64,000 bases of DNA from Plantactinospora endophytica (GTDB taxonomy: Bacteria; Actinomycetota; Actinomycetes; Mycobacteriales; Micromonosporaceae), in the NCBI RefSeq assembly GCF_016862915.1, contig NZ_BONW01000010.1:1-64000 (forward strand), read 5' to 3'. Shown piece after piece: positions 33,317-41,333 of this stretch. The notes below the pieces were generated by a model. That model was not told where the DNA came from and did not search any database. It worked only from the letters and a program-made list of their open reading frames with translations. Numbering within the stretch: the stretch's first letter is position 1; every line of letters begins with the position of its first letter. Made by a program: the position numbers and the translations under genes.

Positions 33317-33985
33317 TTGAACGGGGCGACGGCGTACCTGGTGGCGGCGGCGGGTTGTCTGATAGCGGTGGCGGGTGTGGTGGTGGCGGTGCTCGCGCTG
33401 CGGGCCGGGCGGCGGCGGACCGCCCGGGCGCCCGGAGCACCGGTACGCGACCCGTTCCGGAGCACCGACGACGACGCCGACGCGCTGCGGGGCGATCCAC
33501 GCACCCTCAAGCCCGGCGACCTGGTGGAGATCCGGCACACCTCGTACGGAGTCCGGGGCACGCTCCGGTTCAGCGAGGGCGCCTGGGGCTGGACGGAGCA
33601 CCTGCTCGACGACGCGCACGGCACCAGGCTCTGGCTCTCCGTCGAGGAGGACCCCGACCTGGAGCTGGTGCTCTGGACGGCGGTGCCGGAGACCGACGTC
33701 GCGCCGGGGCCGGTCGAGCTGGACTTCGGCGGCCGGCGGTACCGGCGGGACGAGTCGGGGCAGGCCAGGTTCACCGCGACCGGCAGCACCGGACTCGACC
33801 CGACCGGCACGGTCCGCTACTACGACTACGTGTCGGCCGACGGTTCCCCGCTCAGCTTCGAGGCGTACGGCGACAGCGAGCGCTGGGAGGTCGGTACGGG
33901 CGAGCGGCTGCACCGTGCCGAGGTGCTGATCTATCCACAGGCGACGGACGGGGCCGACGACCAGGCGACGGGGCGGGTCGGCTGA
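33317..33985 (+). CDS. DUF4178 membrane-anchored protein
   Basis: First gene of a six-gene operon. A 222-residue protein with an N-terminal membrane helix (residues 5-27, TAYLVAAAGCLIAVAGVVVAVLA) and a cytosolic DUF4178 domain (KPGDLVEIRHTSYGVRGTLRFSEGAWGWTEHLLDD...LSVEEDPDLELVLW...YYDYVSADGSPLSFEAY). The start is a TTG at 33317; GGAAGGAG eight bases upstream supports it and no ATG or GTG lies nearby in frame. DUF4178 proteins go with DUF350 and spermidine synthase in many bacteria. Enzymatic role unknown; a binding or regulatory domain is likely. Confidence 0.82.
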   Translation: MNGATAYLVAAAGCLIAVAGVVVAVLALRAGRRRTARAPGAPVRDPFRSTDDDADALRGDPRTLKPGDLVEIRHTSYGVRGTLRFSEGAWGWTEHLLDDAHGTRLWLSVEEDPDLELVLWTAVPETDVAPGPVELDFGGRRYRRDESGQARFTATGSTGLDPTGTVRYYDYVSADGSPLSFEAYGDSERWEVGTGERLHRAEVLIYPQATDGADDQATGRVG

Positions 33986-33988
33986 GCG

Positions 33989-34534
33989 ATGCTGGTCACC
34001 CTGGACACCCCGTACGAGGACACCACCGCCGCCGAGCTGAGTCTCGCGCTCGACACGCCCGAACAGCCCGCGCTGCACCTGCTCGACCTGGGCCGGCTGG
34101 ACGACCTGGGCCAGCCCGGTACGCGGCTCCAACTCCGGCTGCTCGGCGCCTCCCATCAGGTGGTGCTCGACCGCCCCGCCGGCGGCCTGATCGAGACGGT
34201 CGCCTGCCTGCCCGGTCGGCGGCCCGAACTGCCGGCCACGCTGGCCGACCCGGGCACCGGTTACCGGTTCACGGCCCGGGTGCTGCGGTTGACCGGGGCA
34301 CAGATGTCGGCCCGGACGGCCCGGCTGCGGCGAGAGCTTGCCGACGACCCGTACGCCCTGGTCGGGGTCTTCCCCGGCGGCCCGGACGCGATCACCGCGC
34401 TGCGGCTGGTGCACGGTGCCGGCGGGAGCGGGGCCGGGGGTGGCGGGGACGGCGAGATCGGCTGGCACACCTGGCACGCGTACCCGCAGAGCGGCGAACT
34501 GGTCGAGACGGAAACGGTGGTGACGGCGGTATGA
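33989..34534 (+). CDS. DUF2617 family protein
   Basis: A 181-residue protein with an ordered N-terminal beta region (MLVTLDTPYEDTTAAELSLALDTP) and a central ASHQVVLDRPAGGLIETVACLPG segment that match the DUF2617 family of actinobacteria, function unknown. A Gly-rich insertion (GAGGSGAGGGGDGEIG) precedes a conserved GWHTWHAYPQSGELVETET ending. It begins three bases after the DUF4178 stop and overlaps the next gene by ATGA. No membrane segments, so probably a cytosolic partner of the membrane genes around it. Confidence 0.82.
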   Translation: MLVTLDTPYEDTTAAELSLALDTPEQPALHLLDLGRLDDLGQPGTRLQLRLLGASHQVVLDRPAGGLIETVACLPGRRPELPATLADPGTGYRFTARVLRLTGAQMSARTARLRRELADDPYALVGVFPGGPDAITALRLVHGAGGSGAGGGGDGEIGWHTWHAYPQSGELVETETVVTAV

Positions 34535-34956
34535 AGTACCGTGGCTGGTTCGTGGTCGGCGGCGCGTTCGCGCTGGTGGGCGCCCTGCTCGCCGTCTTCG
34601 CCATCTTCCACGGCAACTTCTCGCCGCGCGGCTACGTACAGGACCGGTACGCCCGGTCGGCGGCCCAGGACATCGGCGGGGACGCGACCGCGTACCGGTC
34701 GGACAAGGCGCCGAGCGCCGTCGCCGACGAACTCACCAACGCCTGGCAGCCGGCCGACCGGTACGTCGACGCCAGCGGCGTCTATCTGCGCTACGACGAG
34801 GACTCGGTGGTGATCCTGCCGCTGGCCGGCGGTTCGCTGATCCTGCTCGAACGCGTGGTCACCGCCTATCCACGCTATTCCAGCACGGTCGGCAACGCCT
34901 GGGGCTGGGGGCGCGGCAGCACGGTCCGCGGCGGCGGCCCCGGCGCCGGCAAGTAA
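34531..34956 (+). CDS. DUF4247 membrane protein
   Basis: A 141-residue protein with one N-terminal membrane helix (about residues 6-26, WFVVGGAFALVGALLAVFAIF) and an extracytoplasmic domain matching DUF4247 (YVQDRYARSAAQDIGGDATAYRSDKAPSAVADELTNAWQPADRY). It ends in a Gly-rich tail with WGWGRGSTVRGGGPGAGK. Start ATG overlaps the DUF2617 stop by four bases. The last codons and TAA are repeated downstream in a tandem array, and a 131-base gap with that array separates it from the DUF350 gene. Confidence 0.82.
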   Translation: MKYRGWFVVGGAFALVGALLAVFAIFHGNFSPRGYVQDRYARSAAQDIGGDATAYRSDKAPSAVADELTNAWQPADRYVDASGVYLRYDEDSVVILPLAGGSLILLERVVTAYPRYSSTVGNAWGWGRGSTVRGGGPGAGK

Positions 34957-35034
34957 CACCCGCACCCAGCCTCCGGCCCCGCACCGGCAAGCTACTCCGC
35001 CCAGCCCCGAACCTGCTTCGCCCACCCCCTGACG
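34936..35034. repeat. Three-unit array seeded by the DUF4247 3' end
   Basis: Unit 1 (34936-34974, GGCCCCGGCGCCGGCAAGTA...) includes the DUF4247 stop TAA; unit 2 (34975-35008) repeats GGCCCCG-CACCGGCAAGCTA; a weaker third unit (35009-35034) has GAACCTGCTTCGCCCACC. Confidence 0.65.
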
Positions 35035-35087
35035 TCTCCGCGCATTCCCGGACGCACCCCCGATCCCCTCATCCCCCGGAGCCTGAT

Positions 35088-35513
35088 GTGTTGACCACCC
35101 TCGCCACCGACCTGCTGGCCACCCTCGCCTACGGGGTGGTCGGGCTCGTGCTGATGGCCGTCGGCTACCTGCTGGTCGACATGGCCACCCCCGGCCGGCT
35201 GCACGAGCTGATCTGGGTCGACCGCAACCGCAACGCCGCACTGCTGCTCTCCTCGAACCTGGCCGGCGTGGGCATCATCGTGACCACCGCGATCGTGGTC
35301 AGCCACGACGACTTCGTCGAGGGGATCGTGAGCTGTGCCGCGTACGGGCTGCTGGGGCTGATCATCATGGCCGGGGCGTTCCTGCTGCTCGACCTGGCCA
35401 CCCCGGGACAGCTCGGCGAGATCCTGGTCGACCCGGAGCCGCACCCGGCGGTCTGGGTGTCGGCCGTGGTGCATCTGGCCACGGGTGCCGTGATCGCGGC
35501 GGCGATCAGTTGA
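35088..35513 (+). CDS. DUF350 (UPF0719) membrane protein
   Basis: A 141-residue integral membrane protein made of two similar halves with about four transmembrane helices. Each half has the pattern YGVVGLVLMAVGYLLVDMATPGRLHEL / YGLLGLIIMAGAFLLLDLATPGQLGEI, an internal duplication typical of DUF350. GTG start at 35088 with GGAG six bases upstream. Its stop overlaps the next start as TGATG. The family keeps company with spermidine synthase and DUF4178; transport or membrane sensing of a polyamine-type compound is my inference. Confidence 0.88.
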   Translation: MLTTLATDLLATLAYGVVGLVLMAVGYLLVDMATPGRLHELIWVDRNRNAALLLSSNLAGVGIIVTTAIVVSHDDFVEGIVSCAAYGLLGLIIMAGAFLLLDLATPGQLGEILVDPEPHPAVWVSAVVHLATGAVIAAAIS

Positions 35514-36415
35514 TGGCCGTCGGCGGAAACGGGAGCAGCGGCCAGCGCGGGAACGGGAGCAGCACGCAGCGCGGGAACGGAGGCCGCGCGCAGCGCGGGA
35601 ACGCGCCCCGGGCCGCCGCCGAGCGGGCGACGGCGGCCAAGGGTACCGCCAGGCGACTCAAGATCATCCTGGGTGTCGTGCTGAGCCTGGTCTTCGCGGG
35701 GTTCATCGTCTTCGGGGCACTGATGCCCGACGACGAGAGCACCCTGGTGCCGCCGCCCACACCCGCCGAGCGGACCGACACCGTCACGCTGCTCCAGCGG
35801 GCGCACTCCACCCAGCAGGTCTGCTACGGCTGGCGGCTGCGTACCGGCGGAGCGGCCTTCGACACCACACCGGTCAGCGTCGGCTCCAACCTCGGCGACA
35901 GCGTCGCGGTGGACAGCGATCCGGCCCGCTGCCCCCGGTGGGTGGAGGTCGACGCGGTGGTCTGGTACACCTCGGCGAGCAGCGAGTCGAGCGACAGCGC
36001 CTCCTACCGGGTCAGCAGCTCTCCCGACCTGGCCCAGATCGACTTCGACCGGGGACTGGCCCGGCTCGGCGTAGACGCCGACCAGTTCGTCGACGATCCC
36101 GGCTGGGCGGTCTGCCAGGCGGCGGTGCTGCTGCCGCTGCTGGTCTCGGAGACCGGTGCCGGCTCGGCGACCCGGGCACCGGTCGCGCCGGCCGCCGGGG
36201 CGGCACCGCCGGAGCTGCCCGATCCCGGGAACGACTTCTGGCGCAACCGCTGGCCCCTCCTGCTCGGCGCCGTCGGCGTCCTGCTGCTCACTGTCCTCTT
36301 CCTGGCGATCGGCAGGTACGAGCGGCGGCACCAGCGGCCCGAACCGGTCGGGTCCGGCACCGGGCCGACCGGGGACGCGGTCGGCGTACCCGAGAAGGGC
36401 GGTCGCAGCCGGTGA
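35513..36415 (+). CDS. Two-TM protein with repeat N-terminus
   Basis: A 300-residue protein. The N-terminal 35 residues are a (GNGSSxQR) low-complexity region coded by three 24-base tandem units. TM1 spans about residues 49-70 (LKIILGVVLSLVFAGFIVFGAL), TM2 about residues 245-268 (RWPLLLGAVGVLLLTVLFLAIG). Between them lies a domain on the outside with paired cysteines (QVCYGWRL, ARCPRW, WAVCQAAVL). I do not recognise the family beyond its location in DUF350-spermidine synthase operons. The ATG at 35513 overlaps the DUF350 stop and the GTGA end overlaps the spermidine synthase start. Confidence 0.7.
   Translation: MAVGGNGSSGQRGNGSSTQRGNGGRAQRGNAPRAAAERATAAKGTARRLKIILGVVLSLVFAGFIVFGALMPDDESTLVPPPTPAERTDTVTLLQRAHSTQQVCYGWRLRTGGAAFDTTPVSVGSNLGDSVAVDSDPARCPRWVEVDAVVWYTSASSESSDSASYRVSSSPDLAQIDFDRGLARLGVDADQFVDDPGWAVCQAAVLLPLLVSETGAGSATRAPVAPAAGAAPPELPDPGNDFWRNRWPLLLGAVGVLLLTVLFLAIGRYERRHQRPEPVGSGTGPTGDAVGVPEKGGRSR
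35524..35595 (+). repeat. 24-bp coding array
   Basis: Three 24-base units (35524-35547, 35548-35571, 35572-35595) starting CGG(A/G)AACGG(G/A)AGCAG encode the GNGSS/QR N-terminus of the two-TM protein. A partial fourth follows. Confidence 0.85.
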
Positions 36416-38061
36416 CCGTCACCTCCGCCGACCGGACGGCACCCGACGGTTCGCCCGCCGCCGGACCGCCGGACGCGGCCGGGCCCGGTCCGGCGTCGGC
36501 CGCGCCGGCCGGCGGCCCGCGACGGCGCGCGGCCCGAGCCGCTGTGCTCGGCGCGGTCTTCGTCTGCGCCGCCTGCGGACTGGTCTACGAGCTGGCCCTG
36601 GTGGCGCTGGGCAGCTACCTGATCGGGGACACCGTCGGTCAGGCGTCGATCGTGCTCGGCGTGATGGTCTTCGCGATGGGCATCGGCGCGCTGGTCGCCA
36701 AGCCGTTCCAGCACCGGGCCGCTGCCGCGTTCGCGGTCGTCGAACTCGCCCTCGCCCTGTTCGGCGGGCTCTCGGTGCTCGGGCTCTACGCCGCCTTCGC
36801 CTGGCTCGACCTCTACGCCCCGGCCCTGGTCGCCACCGCACTGCTGCTCGGCCTGCTGATCGGGGCGGAGATCCCGCTGCTGATGGTGCTGCTGCAACGG
36901 ATCCGGGCGCAGTCCGCCGGCAGCGCGGTGGCCGACCTGTTCGCCGCCGACTACGTCGGGGCACTGCTCGGCGGTCTCGCCTTCCCGTTCCTGCTGATGC
37001 CGTTCTTCGGCCAGCTCCGCGGGGTACTGGTGGTCGGGGTGGTGAACGCGCTGGCCGGGTTGGCGCTGGTCGGCACCGTGTTCCGGCGCGAGCTGACCGC
37101 CCGGGTCCGACTCGCGCTGACCGCCGGCACCGTGGTGGTCGGGCTCGTCCTCGGGTACGCCTACCTCACCGCCGCCGACTTCGAGGTGACCGCCCGCCAG
37201 CAGCTCTTCCGGGACCCGGTGGTGCACGCCGAGCGCAGCCGGTACCAGGAGATCGTGCTGACCCGGTCGGTGCCGCTGGTCTCGCAGGGCGTCACCGACC
37301 TGCGGCTCTACCTCAACGGGGACCTCCAGTTCAGCTCGGTCGACGAGTACCGCTACCACGAGGCGCTGGTGCATCCGGTGCTGCACGGCACCCGGGGCTC
37401 CGTACTGGTGCTCGGCGGCGGCGACGGACTGGCCGTACGGGAACTGCTGCGCTATCCCGACGTCGACTCGGTGACCGTGGTGGAACTGGACCCGGCGGTG
37501 GTCCGGCTGGCCCGGACCGAGCCGCAACTGCGGGCACTGAACGGGAACGCCTTCGCCGACCCCCGGGTCCGGCTGGTCAACACCGACGCCTTCGGCTGGC
37601 TGCGCGACCGGCCGGGCCGGTTCGACGCGGTGGTGGTGGACCTGCCGGACCCGGACGAGACGGCGACGGCAAAGCTCTACTCGGTGGAGTTCTACTCGCT
37701 GCTCCGGGCGGTGGTCGCCGACCGGGGGCGGGTGGTGGTGCAGGCCGGCTCGCCGTACTTCGCGCCCCGCTCGTACTGGTGCGTCGACGCGTCGCTGCGG
37801 TCGGCCGGGTTCACGACCGTGCCGTACCACGTCGACGTGCCGTCCTTCGGCGACTGGGGTTTCCTGCTCGCCGCCCCCGGACCGGCCGCGCCGGAGCTGG
37901 GCCTGCCGGCCGACGTACCGGCGCTGCGTTACCTGGACGCCGGCACGCTTCGGGCGGCCACGAACTTCCCGCCGGACCGGCACCGGCTGGACCTGCCCCC
38001 GTCGACGCTGCTGCACCCCCGGGTACTGGAGTACGCCCGCGCCGAGTGGCGCCGCTACTGA
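36412..38061 (+). CDS. Membrane spermidine synthase-like aminopropyltransferase
   Basis: A 549-residue protein with about seven transmembrane helices in the first 270 residues (AAVLGAVFVCAACGLVYELALVALGSYLIGDTVGQ is the family opening) and a cytosolic spermidine synthase domain after. The domain keeps YQEIVLTRS, LYLNGDLQFSSVDEYRYHEALVHP (conserved Gln, Tyr, His), GGGDGLAVRELLRY (decarboxylated-SAM loop), TVVELDPAVVRLAR and VVVDLPDPDETATAKLYS (catalytic Asp). It should transfer an aminopropyl group to an amine, but no SAM decarboxylase is in the window. The GTG overlaps the previous stop (GTGA). Last gene of the operon. Confidence 0.9.
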   Translation: MTVTSADRTAPDGSPAAGPPDAAGPGPASAAPAGGPRRRAARAAVLGAVFVCAACGLVYELALVALGSYLIGDTVGQASIVLGVMVFAMGIGALVAKPFQHRAAAAFAVVELALALFGGLSVLGLYAAFAWLDLYAPALVATALLLGLLIGAEIPLLMVLLQRIRAQSAGSAVADLFAADYVGALLGGLAFPFLLMPFFGQLRGVLVVGVVNALAGLALVGTVFRRELTARVRLALTAGTVVVGLVLGYAYLTAADFEVTARQQLFRDPVVHAERSRYQEIVLTRSVPLVSQGVTDLRLYLNGDLQFSSVDEYRYHEALVHPVLHGTRGSVLVLGGGDGLAVRELLRYPDVDSVTVVELDPAVVRLARTEPQLRALNGNAFADPRVRLVNTDAFGWLRDRPGRFDAVVVDLPDPDETATAKLYSVEFYSLLRAVVADRGRVVVQAGSPYFAPRSYWCVDASLRSAGFTTVPYHVDVPSFGDWGFLLAAPGPAAPELGLPADVPALRYLDAGTLRAATNFPPDRHRLDLPPSTLLHPRVLEYARAEWRRY

Positions 38062-38076
38062 GCCGGCGACCCGAAC

Positions 38077-38946
38077 TCAGACCAGCGCGCCGACCACGGT
38101 GGTGGCCCGATCCTCGTGCTGCGCGTACGCGTCGGGGAACGCCGAGATCTGCACCGCCTGGGCGGCGCCGGTGATGCTCATGTCCTGCCAGCCGGGGATC
38201 TGGAGCAGGGCGGCGTAGAACTGCTCGGCCGCGTACGCCGGGCGCATCAGGTCCGCGACGGTGCCCCAGCCGGAGCTGGGCCGCTGCTGGAACAGCCCGA
38301 CCGAGTCGTGGTCGTAGCCGACACCCTGGTTGGGGTAGTCGAGCGATTCCGGCAGCACCCCGCTGGCCAGGTTGTAGAGGTTGCTCTCCTGCATCGCGGT
38401 GGCGATCGCCACCACCAGTCCCCGGCGCGGGATGTCCATCTTGAGCCCGACCTGGACGATGGTGTGCGCGTTGTCCATCTGCGCCTGAGTGAGCCCGGCG
38501 ACCGGGACCGGCCGGGTCGGCTTCTTCTTCACCTTGGCGACCTTGGTGCGGGCCACGGTCGGTCGGGTGGTCGGCGTGGCGGTGGGGGTGGCGCTCGGGG
38601 TCGGGGGCGGGGTCGTCGGTGCCGGGGCACGCTCGGTGGCCCGGGACGCCGGCTGGCGTTCGGCGCTGGCGGCGCGCTCGGCGATCAGGTTGGTCGGTGC
38701 CGGATCGGTCGGCGTGGTCGCCGCCCGGGAGTCGGCGAAGACCACCGCGCCGAGGCAGCACGCCACGGCGGCGACCGAACCGACCCGGACCGGGCCCGAC
38801 GAGAGCAGCGCGCGGGTCCGGCGTAGCCGGCGCGGGGCCGCGGCCCGGTGACGCCCGGTTACCTGGTCGGTGGAGTCGCTATCGACCGAACGGTCAGCCT
38901 GCGCTCCGGTGTCCTGTCCTGGATCAGCTTGTTCCCTGTGATGCAC
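38077..38946 (-). CDS. Membrane-anchored lysozyme-like protein
   Basis: A 289-residue protein with a cytosolic N-terminus, one membrane helix near residues 53-70 (VGSVAAVACCLGAVVFADS), a long Pro/Thr/Ala linker (residues 75-145) and a C-terminal lysozyme-like domain (LVVAIATAMQESNLYNLASG...GYDHDSVGLFQQRPSSGWGTVADLMRPAYAAEQFYAALLQI). The Glu in MQESN is in the place of the catalytic acid of transglycosylases. It probably trims peptidoglycan on the outer face. GTG start at 38946. It converges with the spermidine synthase gene with 15 bases between stops. Confidence 0.82.
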   Translation of the reverse strand: MHHREQADPGQDTGAQADRSVDSDSTDQVTGRHRAAAPRRLRRTRALLSSGPVRVGSVAAVACCLGAVVFADSRAATTPTDPAPTNLIAERAASAERQPASRATERAPAPTTPPPTPSATPTATPTTRPTVARTKVAKVKKKPTRPVPVAGLTQAQMDNAHTIVQVGLKMDIPRRGLVVAIATAMQESNLYNLASGVLPESLDYPNQGVGYDHDSVGLFQQRPSSGWGTVADLMRPAYAAEQFYAALLQIPGWQDMSITGAAQAVQISAFPDAYAQHEDRATTVVGALV

Positions 38947-39257
38947 CCGCCGAGGTTAGGTAACGGGGAGCTGAATGGGGCGGGTCGGATGGGTGGCCTG
39001 CGCCACACTTTTGCCTGGTCAACCGGGCAGTCGTCGGCACCGGCGGGCGACCGGACCAGGACCGGACAGATGAGGCATGTCCGTCTTGTCGCTTGGGGTG
39101 GGTCGGCCGGGGACGGTTGGCGGTCCACTCCGGCATCGGCGCCGAAGATCACCCGACTCCGTCGTTCGGTCCAGCGCCGACGGCCCGGTCGGACCCGTCC
39201 GGACCTGGTCCGAACGGTCGCGTCGCCCGGCTCGGCCGTCGCCGACCGACCTTGGCC

Positions 39258-39356
39258 GCCGGTGTTCCCGCAGGCCGGTGTTCCCGCAGGCCGGTGGTCC
39301 CTGGCGGCCGGGGTTCCCGGGGTTGGGTGGTCCCGTGTGGCCCGGTGTTCCTGTGC
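39258..39356. repeat. Six-unit degenerate array (16-17 bp)
   Basis: GCCGGTGTTCCCGCAG occurs twice in tandem, followed by about four decayed units (GCCGGTGGTCCCTGGCG, GCCGGGGTTCCCGGGG, TTGGGTGGTCCCGTGTG and GCCCGGTGTTCCTGTG). Confidence 0.75.
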
Positions 39357-39456
39357 CGGACCGGCGTGTCTGCCGACCGGTGTGCCTGGGGCGTCGGTGC
39401 TCTCGTGCGGCCGGGCGCCGTTGGTCGTCGGCGGGTCCGGCCCGGATCGGCTCCGT

Positions 39457-39462
39457 TACGAT
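39457..39462 (+). promoter_or_regulatory. -10 box of leaderless EEP transcript
   Basis: TACGAT lies seven bases before GTG at 39470. An in-frame ATG at 39461 lies inside the box, so the GTG is the better start if the transcript is leaderless. Confidence 0.5.
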
Positions 39463-39469
39463 GCTCTCG

Positions 39470-40417
39470 GTGGCGGACAGCAAGATCAACCCGGCGGACG
39501 GCGGGCCGGCGGGGCGGGGGCGTCGCCGCGGCACGCTGATCCTGGTCGCGGCTGCCCTGCTGACCGCACTGATGGCCGGCCACCGGCTGATCCCCAACGT
39601 GCGGGGCCTCGGCAGCCTGGTGGACAGCGGCGCTCCCTTCCTCGGGCTCGGCGTTCCGCTGCTGGTGCTGGCCGCCGCGCTACGTCGGTCCCGGATCGCA
39701 CTCGCCGGGGCGCTGGTGCCGGCCGTCCTCTGGGCGGTGCTGTTCGGCACCGCCTGGCTGCCCGCCGGTGGTGGCGGATCGGCGCAGCTGCGGGTGGCCA
39801 GCCAGAACCTGCGGGCCGGCAACCCTGACCCGGCGGGCACGGTGACCCGGCTGGCCGACACCGAGGCCGATCTGATCGGGTTGCAGGAGGTCTCCGGCGA
39901 CACCCGGGCGCCGGTGGCGGGCGCGCTGGCCGAGCGGTACCCGCACCGGGCGGGCGTCTCCACGGTCGCGCTCTGGAGCAGGTTCCCGATCCGGGAGGAG
40001 CAGGGCGTGGACACCGGGCTGGCCTGGACCCGGGCCCTCCGGGCCGTGGTGGCCGCCCCCGGTGGGGACGTGGTGGTCTACGTCGTCCATCTCGGCTCGG
40101 CCCGGGCCGGGGACACCGGCACCCGGGACCGCACCGTGGCCGCGCTCGCCGGCCAGATCCGGCAGGACCCGGCCGAGCGGCTGATCGTGCTCGGCGACCT
40201 CAACACCGCCACCACGGACCGGATGATCGAACCCCTGACCGAGCTGCTGCACGACGCCCAGGCGGACGCCGGTCGAGGGCCGGGCTTCACCTGGCCGGCC
40301 GCGCTTCCGCTGACTCGACCCGACCACGTGCTCTACCGAGGGCTCACCGTGGCGTACGCCGGGGTGGTCCGGACCCCGGCCAGCGACCACCGGGCGGTGA
40401 CCGCCGGCTTCCGGTAG
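39470..40417 (+). CDS. Membrane EEP-family nuclease/phosphatase
   Basis: A 315-residue protein of the endonuclease/exonuclease/phosphatase superfamily. Three hydrophobic segments in the first 105 residues (LILVAAALLTALMAG, APFLGLGVPLLVLAAAL, IALAGALVPAVLWAVLFG) anchor it, and the catalytic domain faces outward. Active-site parts are seen: VASQNLRAGN (Asn), IGLQEVSG (Glu metal ligand), VYVVHLGS (His), IVLGDLNTA (Asp-Asn) and SDHRAVTA (Asp-His). Such proteins cut nucleic acids or phosphoester lipids outside the cell. No ribosome site; the start is inferred from the leaderless promoter. Confidence 0.85.
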   Translation: MADSKINPADGGPAGRGRRRGTLILVAAALLTALMAGHRLIPNVRGLGSLVDSGAPFLGLGVPLLVLAAALRRSRIALAGALVPAVLWAVLFGTAWLPAGGGGSAQLRVASQNLRAGNPDPAGTVTRLADTEADLIGLQEVSGDTRAPVAGALAERYPHRAGVSTVALWSRFPIREEQGVDTGLAWTRALRAVVAAPGGDVVVYVVHLGSARAGDTGTRDRTVAALAGQIRQDPAERLIVLGDLNTATTDRMIEPLTELLHDAQADAGRGPGFTWPAALPLTRPDHVLYRGLTVAYAGVVRTPASDHRAVTAGFR

Positions 40418-40527
40418 TCCCCGCCCGGCGACCCCGCTTGGTCAGAAATAGGCTTCGCAGGAAGCGGCGATTCTCCGGCGCGGCCCGTTCCGCGGTCGTC
40501 CGGCAGCGGTTCGGGCAACCGGCCGGG

Positions 40528-40674
40528 CTCGGCGCCCGTGAAGCGCGGCCCCGGTGACGGCTCGGTGCCGGCGGTGTTCAGCGTCCGCGAGGGGCGGCCG
40601 GGCTGACGGTGTGGTGCCGGTCGGGCTCAGCGCCCGCGTGGCTCGGCCGGGCTGACGGTGAGGGTGTGCCGGCC
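40528..40674. repeat. Three 49-bp units seeded by the OsmC gene 3' end
   Basis: Units at 40528-40576, 40577-40625 and 40626-40674. The last unit is the coding end of the minus-strand OsmC gene (its stop is at 40627-40629). The other two are decaying copies of it; in the middle copy the same TCA triplet is kept and in the far copy it reads TCG. Confidence 0.85.
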
Positions 40675-41049
40675 GCCGTCGCTGGAGAACGGCCAGAGCC
40701 GGTCGGCGTACCGGGCCAGGTCGGTGAGCTGGTCCCGGTTCAGGCCCACCGAGGCGATGCTGGCCCGTACCTCGGCCCGGTAGAGCCCGTCCGCGTCCCT
40801 GGCCAGCCGGGCCCGGGCCCGTACCTGCACGGTGTGCGCCTCGTCGGTGATCCCGGTCGCCGCCTCCACCGCCGCGTGGTGCAGGCAGGAGGCGAACGCC
40901 GCCGCGAGCAGTTGCTCGGGGGCGAGCCCGGTGCAGTGCGGCGCCAACGGCGAGGCCAGGGTGGTGGAGAGTTCGCCGTCGTCGGTACGCAGCCGACCTC
41001 CCTCGGCCGTCGCGGTGGCCTCGTGCACCCAGGCGTCCGATTCCGGCAT
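40627..41049 (-). CDS. OsmC/Ohr family peroxiredoxin-like protein
   Basis: A 140-residue protein of the OsmC/Ohr family, which reduces organic hydroperoxides. The peroxidatic cysteine is C68 or so in the helix LAPEQLLAAAFASCLHHAA. The resolving cysteine normally found in a SCPYSKAT-type helix is missing: the region reads DRLWPFSSDGG. An extra cysteine precedes the first helix (APHCTGLAPEQ). It may use a different resolving cysteine or an external thiol. The ATG at 41049 follows GGGGGTGCGG. The 3' end is triplicated in the DNA downstream. Confidence 0.82.
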   Translation of the reverse strand: MPESDAWVHEATATAEGGRLRTDDGELSTTLASPLAPHCTGLAPEQLLAAAFASCLHHAAVEAATGITDEAHTVQVRARARLARDADGLYRAEVRASIASVGLNRDQLTDLARYADRLWPFSSDGGRHTLTVSPAEPRGR

Positions 41050-41108
41050 CCCGCACCCCCCGTGTGGCTCCCTGGCCGGGCTACCCGGCACGGTCGCCGG
41101 GAAACCAG

Positions 41109-41198
41109 CGGCCCGACCGCCCCACGCGGAGCAGCCCGACCGCCCCGCAGGGAGCAGCCCGACACCTTCGTCGGGAGCAGCCCGGCCGCTCCGATCGT
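41109..41198. repeat. Four-unit array (about 23 bp) upstream of kdp
   Basis: Units read GCGGCCCGACCGCCCCAC, GCGGAGCAGCCCGACCGCCC, GGGAGCAGCCCGACACCTTC and GGGAGCAGCCCGGCCGCTCC, with a short spacer each. It ends just before the GTCAAGA repeats. Confidence 0.7.
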
Positions 41199-41214
41199 CA
41201 AGATCACGTCAAGA
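41197..41214 (+). promoter_or_regulatory. GTCAAGA direct repeat, possible KdpE site
   Basis: GTCAAGA occurs at 41197-41203 and 41208-41214, spaced 11 bases apart, on the same face of the helix. OmpR-type regulators such as KdpE bind direct repeats of this spacing. It lies about 120 bases upstream of the first kdp-operon start. Confidence 0.45.
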
Positions 41215-41333
41215 AGAGGACCGGCGGCGTAGCCGGACCGTCAGAACCGGCCACCTTGCCCCCGCCTGCGCGTTTACATGGCTCGGGCGGCCGAGAACGG
41301 TCGCCTGGACGTGCGTGCTGGAGAGGACGTTCG

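Larger units (their letters stand above)
38947..39469. other. 523-bp divergent gap with a repeat array
   Basis: Between the lysozyme-like protein and the EEP family protein. It holds the 16-17-base array at 39258-39356 and the -10 box TACGAT at 39457-39462. I see no gene that I can support. Confidence 0.5.

Noticed and set aside
41064-41333. Upstream in-frame extension of the 27-residue kdp peptide
   Set aside because: It would translate the repeat array; the GTG at 41334 has a strong ribosome site.
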